Shown here: positions 36,374 through 50,063 of the stretch, piece by piece
Position numbering within the stretch: position 1 is the first letter of the stretch
How the letters are laid out: every line of letters begins with the position of its first letter
NCBI GenBank assembly: GCA_946807835.1
Contig: OX327697.1
Span: 6,153,001-6,217,000 of the forward strand
Length of the DNA stretch: 64,000 nt
Direction of reading: 5' to 3'
From: Ailanthus altissimus
Taxonomy: Eukaryota; Streptophyta; Magnoliopsida; Sapindales; Simaroubaceae
The notes under the pieces: generated by a model
Database searches by the model: none
Seen by the model: the letters and a program-made list of their open reading frames with translations, nothing else
Told to the model about the DNA's origin: nothing
Program-made: the position numbers and the translations under genes

Positions 36374-36440
36374 ATTTGTAAATGTTAAATATGTATCTTC
36401 TCGTCGCATTTTCATGTAGAATAATGGAAACTTCTATGTT
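36374..36440 (+). other. 3' UTR start of the rhomboid-like gene, cut by copia-4
   Basis: Sixty-seven bases follow the stop codon before the copia-4 LTR. The last five, ATGTT, are the target duplication, and the original 3' flank resumes at 55893. Any poly(A) signal of the native gene would now lie 19 kb away, so the gene probably ends in the LTR. Confidence 0.6.
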
Positions 36441-36894
36441 TGTAAAGAAAGTGCAGATAGCAAGAAGTTTTAGTGTTTGGCTGATAAGAAAACTTTCCAA
36501 GAAAAGTTGGAGGGCAAAGTTTTTGAATTTTTGGATTTTATTTCATTGTATTGCGTAATTACAAATGAATAAGAATACTGCCTTTTTATGTTACAAAGCT
36601 TAACAATTCATTACACGTGTCATTTGATCAATAATATAAGTTAACAAACTCTAACTAATTTTGACGGGAACTATTAAACACTCTTCTGTAGCAGCCATCA
36701 ACCAATCATCTTCTGACACTTGTGTGCCACCTTAACACAATATTTGAGAGGCTTTCTCGAGCTCATCACTTGTGATTATGACCTGATACAATTAAGCTCC
36801 ATTACTCTATTATAACTAATTCTAAAAGTAATTCTAGAAATATGATCAATTCTGCAATTTACTCAATTCAGCAACTCTGTTGTATCTCTTTACA
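36441..36894 (-). repeat. Copia-4 3' LTR
   Basis: 454 bp, aligned end to end with 55428-55887 (TGTAAAGAAAGTGCAG at the left, TCTTTACA at the right). On the - strand a GACGGAGGA tract (36903-36895) precedes it as the polypurine tract. Copia-3 sits only 20 bp away. Confidence 0.9.
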
Positions 36895-36914
36895 TCCTCC
36901 GTCAAGGTTTGGAA

Positions 36915-37318
36915 TGTTAAGTGTATTAGGTATATTACGATGTAATACCTAATTTAGATATAAATATATTATGACTAATATTTTTTATTATTTTTATTAA
37001 CTTTTATTATTTAGATATAATGTTCAATAAGTGTAAAATAATTAACTCATATTTATGAATATGGAGTGTTATTTTTTTTAATGAAAAATATTTATAAATA
37101 TAACATTTGGTTAGGTCTCATCTAATTTTATTCAAGACACACATATGTCATCAGTGGAGATTGAGAAGATTTAGAAGAGCTTAATCATTTCTCTAAATTG
37201 TTGAAAAATGACTTCAATGGTAAGAGGTATGTTTAATTTATTTTTTAAATTCTACATTGATTTATATGCTTTTAAAGTTGCTTCAAGCATGTTTAGATCA
37301 CCTTAAACTAATTTAACA
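36915..37318 (+). repeat. Copia-3 5' LTR
   Basis: 404 bp with TG...CA ends, homologous along its length to 45765-46159. Confidence 0.88.
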
Positions 37319-38639
37319 GTTAAAATCAGAACCATAGTTACATTTATTTTGAATGATATGCAATTTAAAAAATTTAAAAGTTATAGTCGAATTTTAGTTT
37401 TATCATTATTTTGACGTTGTATGAAGCAAAATAATATTATAAATTATTAGAAAATTAAATTTTAAGCATTTTGTAATTTGAAACATTGAAATCGAAGCTA
37501 AAATAAAAAAGATATAGTCAAAATATTAAAACGGGTCAAATAAGTTGTGAGTGGGTTAAAAAGAGAGGTTGAAGATGACTAGTTAATTTTATTCAACCTC
37601 TCTATATTTTATAAATTATGTTTAACCCTCAAAACTTATAGATATTTATAATTTAACTCCTAAAGTATTACATAATTTTAGTTTAACCCCTACAGAATTT
37701 ATTAATTTCAATTTGACCCCTACAGTATACAGTATTTTTTAATATATCCCTACATATTTGATTAATTATAATTAGTTTCCAAATTTTTCGATAATTATAT
37801 TTTGTCCATAATACTTTGAAGTTTTACATACAGACCAAATAAACTTGAATATTGTAGGTCAAACTTTATGTATAATTATAGTTTGACTATAAAGTTTTAT
37901 AAAATGTATGATAACTCCATATATTACTCAATTGTAGTGTCTTTATGTATTACTTTCATATTTAATTTTATAAGTATCATTCTAATTATGTATTGAGACA
38001 TGCAAACTTTGTATGAATAATTCATAAATCTGACATTTTGTAAAAATCAATTTATGAATTAAAATTTTATATATTTATGTGCTTAAATTATGTTAATCTT
38101 TGTATGTATACTTTATTGTTTCATTATATATATAATTTGAGTAGTACATAAATTAAAATTATGTTCATATTTATAAATAATGCTTATTTTTGCATTTATT
38201 TTATATGAACAATTGTGAATAAAATTAAATGTCTAGTGATCCAAATAATTTAGGGAGTAGCCACAACATCCTTAATTATACAAAATTATATATTTTGGAT
38301 CACATATAGAAAATGACATTAATTATGATTAATCATATTAAGTGTAGTAGATTTTATCCCATGGAATTTTTTATTACATTTGTATGATTAATTAGGATGA
38401 ATATCAAATTATATTTCCTAATTTACCTACAGGAATTAGGAAAAAGAACATAATGTGATAGTTTTTATCATAAAAATAAATAGATTTAATTGAATTAGAA
38501 CTTTAGCCCACAAACAAGTTTTATGTCAGTAGATTCATAATTTTTATAACATGATTTACATTGGTAAAACATGATATATGTTTATTAGTCTCAATATTTA
38601 ATTATAAGTATGTTTGTTTAATTTTTATGCAGTTATGCA
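37319..38639 (+). other. Copia-3 leader region
   Basis: AT-rich leader between the 5' LTR and gag, with the PBS remnant at its start. About 37550-37760 has recurring TTTAACCCCTA/TTTGACCCCTA phrases. No gene is recognised. Confidence 0.45.
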
Positions 38640-41600
38640 AACTGTGAATTTATCTTATATTAAGTGTGATATTTTTGAACTTAAGGGAGATAATTATAAA
38701 ATTTAGAAGGAGAGAATTCTTCTCCATTTAAAGTTGATGGATATTGATTATGCTATTAGGAAAGACGAACCATCTATTACTACTATTAGCACTAGAGAAG
38801 AAATTGCTCTTTATAATTGATGGGAGCAATCTAATCGCCTCAGTGTAATATTTATAAAGACCAAGATCTCTGTTAGTATTTGTGGTTCAGTCGATCATAA
38901 TAACAATGTTCGAGCTTTACTGAAGGCTATTGATGAATTATTTAAGACTTCAGTTAAGGCACTTGTCAGCACCCTAATTATGAAGGTTTTATCCTTAAGG
39001 CTCACCAGTGTAAGAGGTGTGCATGAACACATCATGCAAATGAGGGACATTGCAGCTCAATTAAAAACACTTGAGATTGAGATATTTGATTCTTTTTGTA
39101 TGCACTATATATTGAACACCCTTCCACAATAATATAGACCCTTCAAAATACATTACAACACTATAAGGATAAATGGTCAATAAATGAACTTATGACCATG
39201 TGTGTTCATGAGGAAGGGAGACTGATAATGGAATTATGTGAAAGTGCACTAATTGCAACACAAGGAAAAAAACCAAAAACAAGCCAAACAAAAAGGGAAA
39301 AATAAATTCCTTCTTAAATTAAAATAAAAAAGAAAGAATCCAAGTGCTTCTTCTGCAAAAGAAAATGACACATGAAGAAAGATTGCCCTAAGTTTCAAAA
39401 ATAGCTTGAGAAGAAAGGTAATCCAATCTCATTTGTTTGTTATGAATCTAATATGGCTGATGTTATATATAACACATGGTGTATTGATTCTGGTTCTACA
39501 CTCTATATTTCAAATACCTTACAAGGTATGCAAAATTTAAAGAAGCCAGTGGGCAGTGAATAGTGCATTTATTCTGGAAATAAGATGCGTTCATATGTGG
39601 AAGCTATTAGAACATGCTGTTTGATTTTAAGCAGTGGTTTTATTTTAAATTTGGAAAAGACTTTCTATATTCCTAGTTTTTCTAAGAATTTAATTTCAGT
39701 TTAAAGACTTATGCTTTTAGGTTATTCTTTTAACTTTTCAAAAACATCTTTCAATTTATTTTATGAATCTAATTATGTTGGAAATGATACATTGTGTGAT
39801 GGTCTTTTCTATATTAATTTACAAGATAATACTACTTACAATACTATGCATGTTCATACTGGTACTAAACAATGTGATATAAATGAAGATTCCTTTATGT
39901 TATGGTACCGGAGATTGTGACATATCTCTGTTGAAAGGATTAAAAGATTAGTAAATGATGAAGTACTTAGTACTTTAAATTTTACTAATTTTGATAATTG
40001 TATAGACTGCATTAAAGGAAAGCAGACTAACAAGTCCAAGAAAGGTGCCAAGAGGAGTACAAACATATTAAAGATCATACATTTAGATATTTGTAGTCTT
40101 GACATGGACTCGTATGGTCCGAAATACTTCATCTCTTTTATAGATGATTACTCACGATACATGTATCTCTACTTGTTTCATAATAAGAATGAAGTACTAG
40201 ATGCTTTCAAAAATTTTAAAGCTGAAGTAGAAAAATAATGTGAAAGACAAATTAAAACCGTGAGAACTGATAGAGGTAGAGAATATTATGGTAGATATAT
40301 TAAAGATGGACAAGCACTTGGTCCATTTTAAAAAATTTCTTCAAAAATATAAGATAGTTACCCAATACATCATGTCTAGTTTACTTGACCAAAATGGTGT
40401 AACATAAAGAAAAAATCGAACATTAATGGATATGGTGCGGAGTATGCTTAATAGCTTCAAACTTCCTAAACACTTGTGGACTGAAGCTTTTAAAATGACA
40501 GTGTATATATTGAATCGAGTTCCAACCGAGGCTATCCAAAAGATGCCATTTGAATTATGGAAAGGTTGGAAACCGAGTTTGTGACATATACGCATCTGGG
40601 GATGTTTGTCTGAAGTAAGAGTTTACAACCCACAAGAAAAGAAACCGAACCCAATGACCATTAGTGGGTATTTCGTTAGTTATGCCGAAAGGTCCAAAGG
40701 TTACAGATTTTATTGTCCATCTCATATCACTAGGATTATGGAATCAAGAAATATAAAATTACTTGAAAATGACTTGATCAATGGGAGCGATCAATCTCAA
40801 AACATTGTTTTTTAGAATGATCATATTAATCATCAATATTCTACCTCAAGTGATAGATTGATTATTATTAACAACACTCTTCAAGTTTAACTGGATGTTG
40901 TACAACCAATCATTGAAGATCCATAAACTACTGCTGATAACAATCCAGTAGTTCAAGTTATTCAAAAATTTCAAGAAGTTGTTGAACAACATATTCCTTA
41001 GGAAAATGTTGGTACAATGTTAAGGAGATCTACTAGAATAAGAAAATCAGTAATTCTTAGTGATTATGTTGTATATCTACGAGAATCAAACTATAATATT
41101 GGAGGCGAAAATGATCCTAAAACGTTTTCACAAGCCATGAGTTGTAAAGAATCAAATTTATTGTTCAATACAATGAAGGAAGAGATGAATTCTATGGTAT
41201 CTAACAGAGTCTGGGATTTTGTTGAGTTACCTGATGATGCAAAAGCCATAGGATGTAAATGGGTCTTTAAAACAAAAAAAAAAGATTCATTAGGCAATAT
41301 CAAGAGATTTAAAGTAAGGCTTGTTGCTAAAGGATTCACACAAAAAGAAGACTACAGAGAGACTTTCTCTCATGTATCCAAGAAAGATTCTTTTTGAATT
41401 ATTATGGCATTAGTTGCTCATTTTGACTTAGAGTTGCAACAAATGAATGTAAAAACAGCTTTTCTCAATAGAGATCTAGAGGAAGAGGTTTACATGAAAC
41501 AACTAGAAGGATTTTCCTCTAATAATGGTGAGCATTTGGTGTGCAAGCTAAAAAAGTCCATATATGAATTGAAACAAGCCTCCCGTCAACGGTATTTAAA

Positions 41601-42137
41601 ATTTTATGATGTTATTTATTTATTTAGTTTCGTATAAAATATCATGGATCAAAGTATATACCAGAAGGTCAGTGGGAGTAAAATTTATTTTTTTAATTTA
41701 TATGTGGATGATATTTTACTTACAACTAATGATAAGGGTTTGCTACATAAGGTGAGATAATTTCTCTCTAAAACTTTGACATGAAAGATATGGGTGATGC
41801 ATCTTATATCATTGGCATTAAGATACATATGGACAGATTATGAAATATTTTGGTTTTGTCTCAAGAAACTTATATTAACAAAGTTTTGAAGAGATTTTGG
41901 ATAAAAGATTGTTCATCAAGTATAGCTCACATTATAAAGGGTGACAAGTTTAATTTGCACCAGTGCCAAAAAATGATTTTGAAAGGGAACAAATAAAAAC
42001 TATTCCATATGCTTCTATTATCGGAAGCTTGATGTATGTTCAAGTCTATACAAGACCTAACATTTCATTTGCAGTTGGAATATTATGAAGATATCAAAAT
42101 AATCCAGGTCTTGACCACTAGAAAGCTGCAAAGAAAG

Positions 42138-44935
42138 TGTTGTGTGATTTTTATAACACAAACTAACGTATGTGAGGATACGCACCCAGTTAGCCTGACA
42201 AGCCGGGCCATACCGGTCCCAGTGGGCCATCACTGGTCCAGGCCTCCCAAGTGGCCTCCGGCCAGCTCAAGTGGTACAAGGACGATACTCGTTAGGCACA
42301 TGAGGTGGTATAACCCACCCGGGTTCGATTCCTTGGGGGTATGCTGATTGAGTGAATGGAGGCCACTTGGGAGGCCTGGACCAGTGATGGCCCACTGGGA
42401 CCGGTATGGCCCGGCTTGTCAGGCTAACTGGGTGCGTATCCTCACATTAAAAAGGCGCCTTTTTAATGTGAGGATACGCACCCAGTTAGCCTGACAAGCC
42501 GGGCCATACCGGTCCCAGTGGGCCATCACTGGTCCAGGCCTCCCAAGTGGCCTCCATTCACTCAATCAGCATACCCCCAAGGAATCGAACCCGGGTGGGT
42601 TATACCACCTCATGTGCCTAACGAGTATCGTCCTTGTACCACTTGGGCTGGCCAGCTCAGGTGGTACAAGGACGATACTCGTTAGGCACATGAGGTGGTA
42701 TAACCCACCCGGGTTTGATTCCTTGGGGGTATGCTGATTGAGTGAATGGAGGCCACTTGGGAGGCCTGGACCAGTGATGGCCCACTGGGACCGGTATGGC
42801 CCGGCTTGTCAGGCTAACTGGGTGCGTATCCTCACAACGTAAGTATACGTTATCGCAACAAGTAATAAAGTGATGAATAGAGTATCGTTCCCACGAGGAT
42901 TATGTCCTAAATTAATGTTAAATACTACGATGTTGGCAACCTAACTTTATCTAGACTAATCAAAAGGGTAGGATAATTTATTGAACTAAAAATGCTTAAA
43001 ATTAAATAAACCGGTAAATTAAAGATATGTTATATCTATGGCAATGGGGTTCTAGGGACTTGGTTTTTCCTCTATTGTTCCTATGGTCTTTGTCATTAAT
43101 AATCAACAACCAATTTATGCATTCATTAATTCATGGTGTATGATTAATCTCATTCCCTCTTTCGAGTAATGAGATATTATGCATATACAACTAAGTTGAT
43201 ATTTCTATCTAACCAGTTATACATACACGCATTAAGCTACCCTTAAGCGACTATCCTAAATTTATTAGTCTCTCAACTTAACAAACTCAAATCTATGATT
43301 TTTAAAATCGACATATGGATTAAACCTTTTCAAGTACATAGCCCAAATGTTAAATTCATCCAATCTATTTTTCAATGCAATTAGAAGCATGAAGCACATA
43401 AAAGCATAAACGAATAACACAAGATAGCCATTAATCACATAGCAACTTCAACACATACTGTTCAATAAAGTTCCATTAATGCCTAGAACATACAATCTAC
43501 AACAAAATGATAATCTTGTGATATGGTGAATTCTATATAAATGGGTTCCTAAAGTATTGATTTCATTATATTTTTCCTATGTTCTTCCTATTTAGCAAAT
43601 TCGTTCAATTCATTAATCAATGGCTTAAGACTAATCTCATTTCCTCTTTCAAGTGCCAAATGAGATACTATGCATACATATTCAAGTTGATACGTCTATT
43701 TAACTTGTTTTCATAGACATGCATTATGCAACCCTTGAATTGATTACCCAAAGATTAATTTCATTACCTCTCTCGAGCGTCAAATGAAATTTTAGACATA
43801 ATAGCACACCCAAAGTGTTTGCGCCTATCACGCATTTTATCAAACACTTTAAAAAGGAAAGCACCACATGTAACCCTAGGCATAATGGCATACCCCAAAG
43901 AGTTTGCGCCTGTCACGTATTTTATCAAACACTTGGAGTGCACCTCATGCAAATCCTAATGAAAACCATGATGATTACCTAAGTGTTATTGGCCTTTCAA
44001 CTCAATAACAACCTAAGGCTATGTTTCTCCCAAATCCTATAAATGGATCAATCTCTTTCAAGCATCAATCCATAAATTCACAACAACTAATTTATTTTTC
44101 AATCAATTGGAAGCATTAAGCATAAAGAAACATAAATGAATTACACGAATTTATATTAAATCATCCAACATAATATAAATAAAACTACATCAAGACTTAG
44201 AATCAAGTTTAATCATATAAAAATCTAACCATAACTAAAATTATCCAACCATCCATAGATACAACTCATTTAAACAATATTCATACTAAAAAAATTTTAA
44301 AAAAAAGGGAAAAACAAATAAAAGGAAAGAAAAAACCAAACTTGGGGATGTCTCCAAGGTTTCAATCCTTCAATTGTCTTCAATGATGCACATGAAACCT
44401 TGGAGACATAATTTCTTCTCCTTAAATTCAAGCTCAAACCTTCTCTTCCTTGCTAAGTTTGTGCCTCTTCTCCCTCTCTTTCTTCTTGGCTCAACAATGG
44501 GTGTTTATATAGGTAGGGTTGCAAAAAGAGGACAAAAATGCCCTTAAAGAGTGTCCAGAATTCAGTGCAGCGACATTCGGGTTCAATGCCGTGACATTAG
44601 GAGGCATTAGGACTCAATGCCGCAGCATAGAGCCTTTAGAACTGGCACCCCAGCCAATGCCCCGGCACTCAAATCGAATGCCCTGGCATTGCACTGTTCA
44701 TGCACGATAGAAATTGCATTGTTCACTCGTACTGTTCACGTTTTGAGCATTTTAGTCCCTTCTCGGATTCTTATCTCAAATAGCTTTATTTGCATCCAGT
44801 TTCTAGTATTTTTGCTCCGATAGTGCTTAAAACTATAAAACAATATTAATATGCATAAATAGCCAAATTATTGGGACAAATTTAACAAACATCAAGTTAT
44901 GAGGATAAAATAGTTTATACAATTACGCCTTATCA
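42138..44935 (-). mobile_element. Family B solo-LTR-like element, copy 2, in copia-3
   Basis: This is an inverted homologue of 2834-5090. On the - strand it begins TGATAAGGCG at 44935 and ends ATCACACAACA at 42138. It interrupts copia-3 between the RT end (GLDH-KAAKKV near 42110) and RNase H (YLQGIKNYM near 44950). The flanking pentamers gaaag and taagg differ at two positions. It contains the same internal duplication as copy 1. The GC-rich palindromes of copy 1 are here degraded to CATTCGGG/AATGCCG-type sequence (44560-44700). A 664-bp palindromic element sits near its left end. Confidence 0.85.
42172..42835. mobile_element. Compound foldback element with three tRNA-like heads
   Basis: Order: left arm 42172-42258, head (+) 42259-42357, right arm 42358-42445, perfect 22-bp palindrome 42446-42467 centred on AAGGCGCCTT, left arm again 42468-42554, head (-) 42555-42647, head (+) 42648-42749, right arm 42750-42835. 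Arms start GTGAGGATACGCACCC and end in its complement. The stretch 42260-42653 is one near-perfect palindrome, about 197 bp per side with one internal mismatch by my reading. Heads carry an A-box-like GGCCAGCTCAGGTGG and a B box GGTTCGATTCC. AACGTA occurs on both sides (42165-42170 and 42836-42841), so the whole unit seems to have arrived as one insertion. It is GC-rich against an AT-rich host. Confidence 0.8.
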
Positions 44936-45764
44936 TAAGGTAATAGGATACCTTCAAGGGATAAAGAATTACATGCTTATGTATAGACGAACTGAGAATC
45001 TGGAGGTGATTGGCTACTCCGATGCAGATTTTGCTAGTTGTGTTGATTCTCAAAAATCAACATCAAGATACATTTTCATATTGGCCGGCGGAGCTGTATC
45101 TTGGAGGAGTGCAAAGCAGATTTTGACTGCCACTTTGAACTATAAAAGCTGAGTTCGTATCTTGTTTTGAGGCTACCTCACATGGTGTATAGATGAAGAG
45201 TTTTATATATGGGCTTAGAATTGTGGATTCAATTTTTAAACCATTAAAGATATATTGTGATAATTCTGCTGTAATTTTTATGGCTAAAAATAATAAAAGT
45301 GATAGTCGAAGTAAACACATCGACATCAAGTATTTAGCCATAAGGAAACTTGTAAAAGATAAAACAGTGGTCATTAAACATTGCAGCACTGGATTGATGA
45401 TAGTTGATCCTTTGATAAAAGGCATGTCACCATTTAAGTTCAAGGATCATGTAGAAAATATGGGACTTATTTCTTTTATGTAATTTTTTGTCATAAGACA
45501 AATATTATGAAGCTATATTTAAGTTATGATATTTTTTCATATTTGATTATTAATTGTGTACACATTTATTTGAGAAATATCATTAAGTTTAGATCTAAAA
45601 TAAACATATGGTTTATTCATTAAGTAATATGGGCAAGTATTAAAAAACATAATGCATTGTGATACATGGAATATAATACTCATTTTTAGATGACCTATCA
45701 CTATGATCCGTGTATTTTTTTTCTATTATGGTGAATGATGTAATATATTGGTCAAGTGGGAGAA

Positions 45765-46159
45765 TGTTAAGTGTATTAGGTATATTATGATGTAATACTT
45801 AATATTAGGTATAAACATATTATGACCAACATCTTTTATCATTCCCACTAACCTTCATTATCCTTCATTATTCAAAGATAATACTCATTAGGTGTAAAAT
45901 AACTAACCCATATTCATGAACATAGGCTATAAATAGAACATTTGGTTAGGTCCCTAAATCATCCAATCTTATTCAAGACATACATATGCCATTAGTGGAG
46001 ATTGGGAAGATTTAAAAGAGTTTAATCATCTCTCCAGATCGTTGAAAAATAACTTTAATGACAAGAGGTATATTTAATCCATTTTTTAAATTTTGCATTG
46101 CTCTATATACTTTTAAAGTTACTTCAAGCATGTTTAGAACACTTTAAGCTAGTCTAACA
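45765..46159 (+). repeat. Copia-3 3' LTR
   Basis: 395 bp with TG...CA ends, preceded by the purine tract AAGTGGGAGAA and followed by TGGAC, close to the TGGAA at the other side. Confidence 0.88.
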
Positions 46160-49100
46160 TGGACAAGACATTGAGCTTGCAGTGGTGGAAATGAAATCTA
46201 TCAAAAGCCAGAGGTTTTGTGAGAACATTTACAGTTTAGTCAGCACTAGAAAGATACCTAACTTCAACTTGCTGATTAGTAATTTTTTCAAGAATAAAGT
46301 GAATATCCAGCTCAATATGTTTGGTTTTGGAGTAAAACACTGGATTTAGAGCTAGTACTTGTGCACTTTGATTATCGAACCAAAGGATAGGAACTCTAAT
46401 TGGTGTTAAATGTAATTCTGTCATCAGGGAGCTTAACCATAGTATCTCTGAACATGTTGAGGCTAAGGCTTGATATTCAGCCTCTGTACTTGATCTTGAA
46501 ATTACATTTTGCTTCTCAGAAGACCAAGAAACCAGGTTCTGGCCAAAGTAGATACAATAACCAGATATTGACCTCTTATCAATTGGATCATTACCTCAAT
46601 CAGCATCAGAGTAACCTATAAGCTGCATAGACCTTGAATCTACAAATTCTAGACCATAGTAAGCTGTTTGTTTGAGATACTTGAGAACTATTTTACATTG
46701 CCTGCCACTATTGAATTGTTGGAGAAGCTAAGTATTAACTTAATTTGTGAATAAAAAATGTTATATCAAGTTTGGTTACTGTTGTATATTGCAAAGCCCC
46801 AACAATGCTTCTATATAATATAGAATCATGAAACAATTCAGTACAGTCAACAAGAAATTTTTGATTCAAAATCATATGAATTTCACAACCTTTGCACTTA
46901 TCTATACTGGCTTTCTTTAACAAGTCAGAGATATACTTTGTTTGAGACAAGTGCAATCCATTCTTTGTTGGCTTAACCTCTATGCCAAGAAAATAAGTGA
47001 ACTCACCCAGGTCTTTTAAGGTAAAAGTATCACTAAGATAGTGAATAAATTTTTACACCAAAGTGTTGTCATACCCTGTGACTAGGTTATCATCTATATA
47101 TATAAGTACTAAAAGTAACTTCTCAGCTGTATGTCTTATGAACAATAAAGTATCTAATTTGGAGTTGGTAAAACCCTATTGCAACAGTGCACTCTTGAAC
47201 TTATCATACCAAGCTCTCTTACTTCAACCCATACAAAGCTTTATAAAGCTTACAAACAAATGAAGATCTACTGTCATCAATAAATATATTGGTTGTCTTA
47301 TATAAACATCTTCAGTTAAGGTGTCATTTAAGAAGGCATTGTTAACATTAAGCTGTCTTATGGTCCAGTGATTCATGACTGTTAAACTCAATATAAGTCT
47401 TACTGCTCAAAGCTTTATAAGAGGACTAAGAGTATCAAAGTAGTTTATCTTAGGTGTTTGCAAAAAAAAAAAAAAACCCTTAGCCACTAATCTAACTTTG
47501 TACTTCTTTACACTACTATCTAACCTGTATTTTATCCTGTACACTCATTTGCTGTCAATTAATTTTAAAGCCTAAGCCTGTGACTTAGGTACAAGTGACC
47601 AAGTTCTAATTTTTATTAAGGCAATATACTCATTTACCATTGCTTATCTTCATTTTTCATCTTTTAAAGCCTTTGAAACTACTTTTGGTTTTGAGCTTGC
47701 AACTTTAAACTGATACAAAAATGCTTTTGGTTTTCTTATCCCAAACTTAGATCTAGTTCTCATGTGATGTACTGATGGTGTAATTGGTTTTGAAGTTGTA
47801 ATTGAGTTTGTGTTTGTGGTTGTGGTTGTGATTATTGTTGAATATCAAAAGAACAAGTATTTGTGTTTATGCTAATTGAAGCTTGATTCTGATTCTGGTG
47901 AGGATTAGAATAGAAGAAATGACCTTCTACTGTGTTAAATATTGCTTCAGGAACTGTTGCACATTTATTAGATTGAGGAAAAGTGAAAGGTAAAGAATAA
48001 TAAAAGAAATAATTATTTTAACTAGAAATCAGAAACACTAGATGAAGAAAAGAGTTGTTTATAGAGAAAACAACCTTCATTAAAGACAACAGAACTAGCA
48101 ATATAGACCTAACAAGATGGATGCAAACATTTATAACCTTTATGACTTGTATTATAGTTAAAAAAATACACACTTATAAATATGAAAGTTCAATTTATTT
48201 GTGTGATATGGTCTGAGGTAAAGAAAACAAGCACAACCAAATACCTTTAAGAAAGAATAGTCTAGTTATTGATGAAATAACTTTTCAAATGGTGATATGT
48301 TGTTTAAGATTATAGTAGGTAATTTATTAAGTAAGAGGCAGTATTAAAGGCATCCCACAAGAAAGATAATGGTAAACCAGCTTGAGCAAGTAGAGTAAGT
48401 CTAGTTTCAACTAAATGTCTGTGTTTTCTTTCAATGACACTATTTTGGTTGTGTATATGTAGACAAAGATGTCTAAAATGTATGTCTTCTTTTTTAAGAA
48501 CTAAGTAAAGGACCTAAACTCCCCTTTCCAATCAGATTGCACACTCTTGATACTTCTGTCAAGTTATTTCTCAACAAATACTTTATAATCTTTGAAAATA
48601 TCAAATGCTTCTGATTTGGTTTTCATAGGATACAACCAATTATACCTAGTATAATCATCTACAAAACTTAAGTAGTATTTGTACCCCTATTTGGTTTCAA
48701 CAGATGTAGGACCCCATACATCTACATGAATCAGTTCTAATGGATTTTTGGACTTAATACCAATACAAGCAAAGTGAAATTTATGTAGCTTTCCCATCTG
48801 GCAAGAATCACAGAATTCAAGTTTGAGAATTTTAGTATTTGGAAAAATGAGATCACAAGAGCCAAACACAATATTTATAACAAAGAAAATTGAAGGTCCA
48901 AGTTTTTGATGCCACAAACTAAAATCAAATAAGGCTTGACTATTACAACCAGTTGCAGAAATGTTACAAGAGATTGAATTTAATATTCTTGAATTAGAAG
49001 ATTGTACAAGTGAGTCAGATGCGCAACACTGACTCTTATTTATCAAATAAGGTGCATTTGGATAATATAGATACAACATAAAAGATGGATGGTTATTTGA

Positions 49101-50063
49101 CAATGATCTAGTGACAATTGAGTTGACAACACATGAAGAATCAGATGAGAGTAACAATTTATATAACCCCTTCATGGCAATACCCTTCATCAGCAAAGTT
49201 CCTTTCTCTTTGTCCTTGATAAAGTAGATATGAGAATTAAATTCAACAAAAAATTTATTGTCAGACACTAATTTTGACACACTTATTAAGTTCTTGGTAA
49301 TTAAATGTACATATAACAGATCCTTTAGAACTAGATTAATTCCAGAAATTAACTTAAACAAAGTAGTACCAGTAAATAGAATTTACCAGCTAGTACCATT
49401 ACTAATTATGAGTTAGTCATTACTTGAGAATTTAGACTTTTGACTGAGATTGCAGGCATTGTTGGTTAAGTGATGTGTGGCTCTAAAGTCTAGATACTAG
49501 TTCTAATCATGACTATTCTCTTGAGTTGCCTATTCAGCCATGTAAACAGACTTGTTTGCATCAGTCATGAAAGAATTCCCTGGTCTAAAACCATTTGAAT
49601 TCTAATAGCCATTATTATTATATCCATCTTGTCCTTTTGGACTGTAATCTTTGTAATATCTATATATTTCGAGGTTGGATGCCCTTGTTTTTCACAGATT
49701 TAACAGAAAAGTCTTGGAACATTACCCCTACCATATTGACCAAATCTACCAGCTTGATTCATTCCTTGACCTCTCTCTCTGCTTTGTTGATTTCCTCTTC
49801 CAAGAGTATTATTTAAACTAGCATTTTCATTATTATAGTTATTGAAACCATCATAGCCAATAGCATTAAAACCATTATTACCACCATGTCTTCTTCCAAA
49901 ATTATTAAATCCTCATTTCTTTTGATTCTTCTGGACAAAATTTGTTGAAAAGTTATTCTGAACTATTTCTTTTCCTGAATTTTGCATGTTCCTACTTTCT
50001 TAATTCAAGAGCATGCTATAGGCTTTGTTTAGACTGATTTTTCCAAGTTTACTAGTTATCAAT
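46160..50063 (-). pseudogene. Copia-4 pol and gag 3' part, broken
   Basis: Read from right to left. Gag tail: LGKISLNKAYSMLLN near 50045, an Asn/Gly-rich linker, and a zinc-knuckle remnant (ICEKQGHPTSKY near 49690). Pre-integrase and integrase lie at 49361-48687 (LLYVHLITKNLISVSKLV, LWHQKLG, CDSCQMGKLHKFHF, LIHVDVWGP). RT spans about 47800-46700 (LLVLIYIDDN near 47105-47080, SQTKYISDLLKKA near 46950, LYRSIVGALQYTTVTKLDI near 46820-46760). RNase H lies near 46420-46236 (VPILWFDNQSAQVLALNPVF, KTKHIELDIHFI). Frameshifts and stops are common. The gag 5' part lies across the family A insertion at 54823-55427. Confidence 0.85.

Larger units (their letters stand above)
38640..45480 (+). pseudogene. 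Copia-3 gag-pol, broken and split
   Basis: Gag runs from about 38636 (MQTVNLSY) and includes a CX2CX4HX4C zinc knuckle near 39349-39390 with an internal stop (CFFCKRK, then HMKKDC). Protease has CIDSGSTLYIS near 39480. Integrase has LWYRRL near 39900, HLDICSLDMDSYGPKYFISF near 40080 and IDDYSRYMYLY near 40140. The polyprotein continues with GYFVSYAERSKGYRFY near 40670. RT has AIGCKWVFKTKK near 41250, QQMNVKTAFLNRDLEEEVY near 41436 and LYVDDILLTTND near 41700. RNase H resumes after the family B insertion: GYSDADFASC near 45012 and YCDNSAVIFMAKN near 45252. Many stops and frameshifts make it dead. Confidence 0.88.
36915..46159 (+). mobile_element. Copia-3: Ty1/copia element inserted in copia-4
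   Basis: The 5' LTR is 36915-37318 and the 3' LTR 45765-46159; both start TGTTAAGTGTATTAGG and end TAACA. The flanking pentamers are TGGAA and TGGAC (4 of 5). A degenerate PBS (near GTTAAAATCAGAACCATAG) follows the 5' LTR and a purine tract AAGTGGGAGAA precedes the 3' LTR. A family B element (42138-44935) interrupts its RT/RNase H region. The 5' LTR is more AT-shifted than the 3' LTR. Confidence 0.9.

Noticed and set aside
42259..42749. Functional tRNA genes in the compound palindrome
   Set aside because: A-box-like and B-box motifs are present but there is no acceptor stem or proper anticodon arm; the heads are SINE-like.
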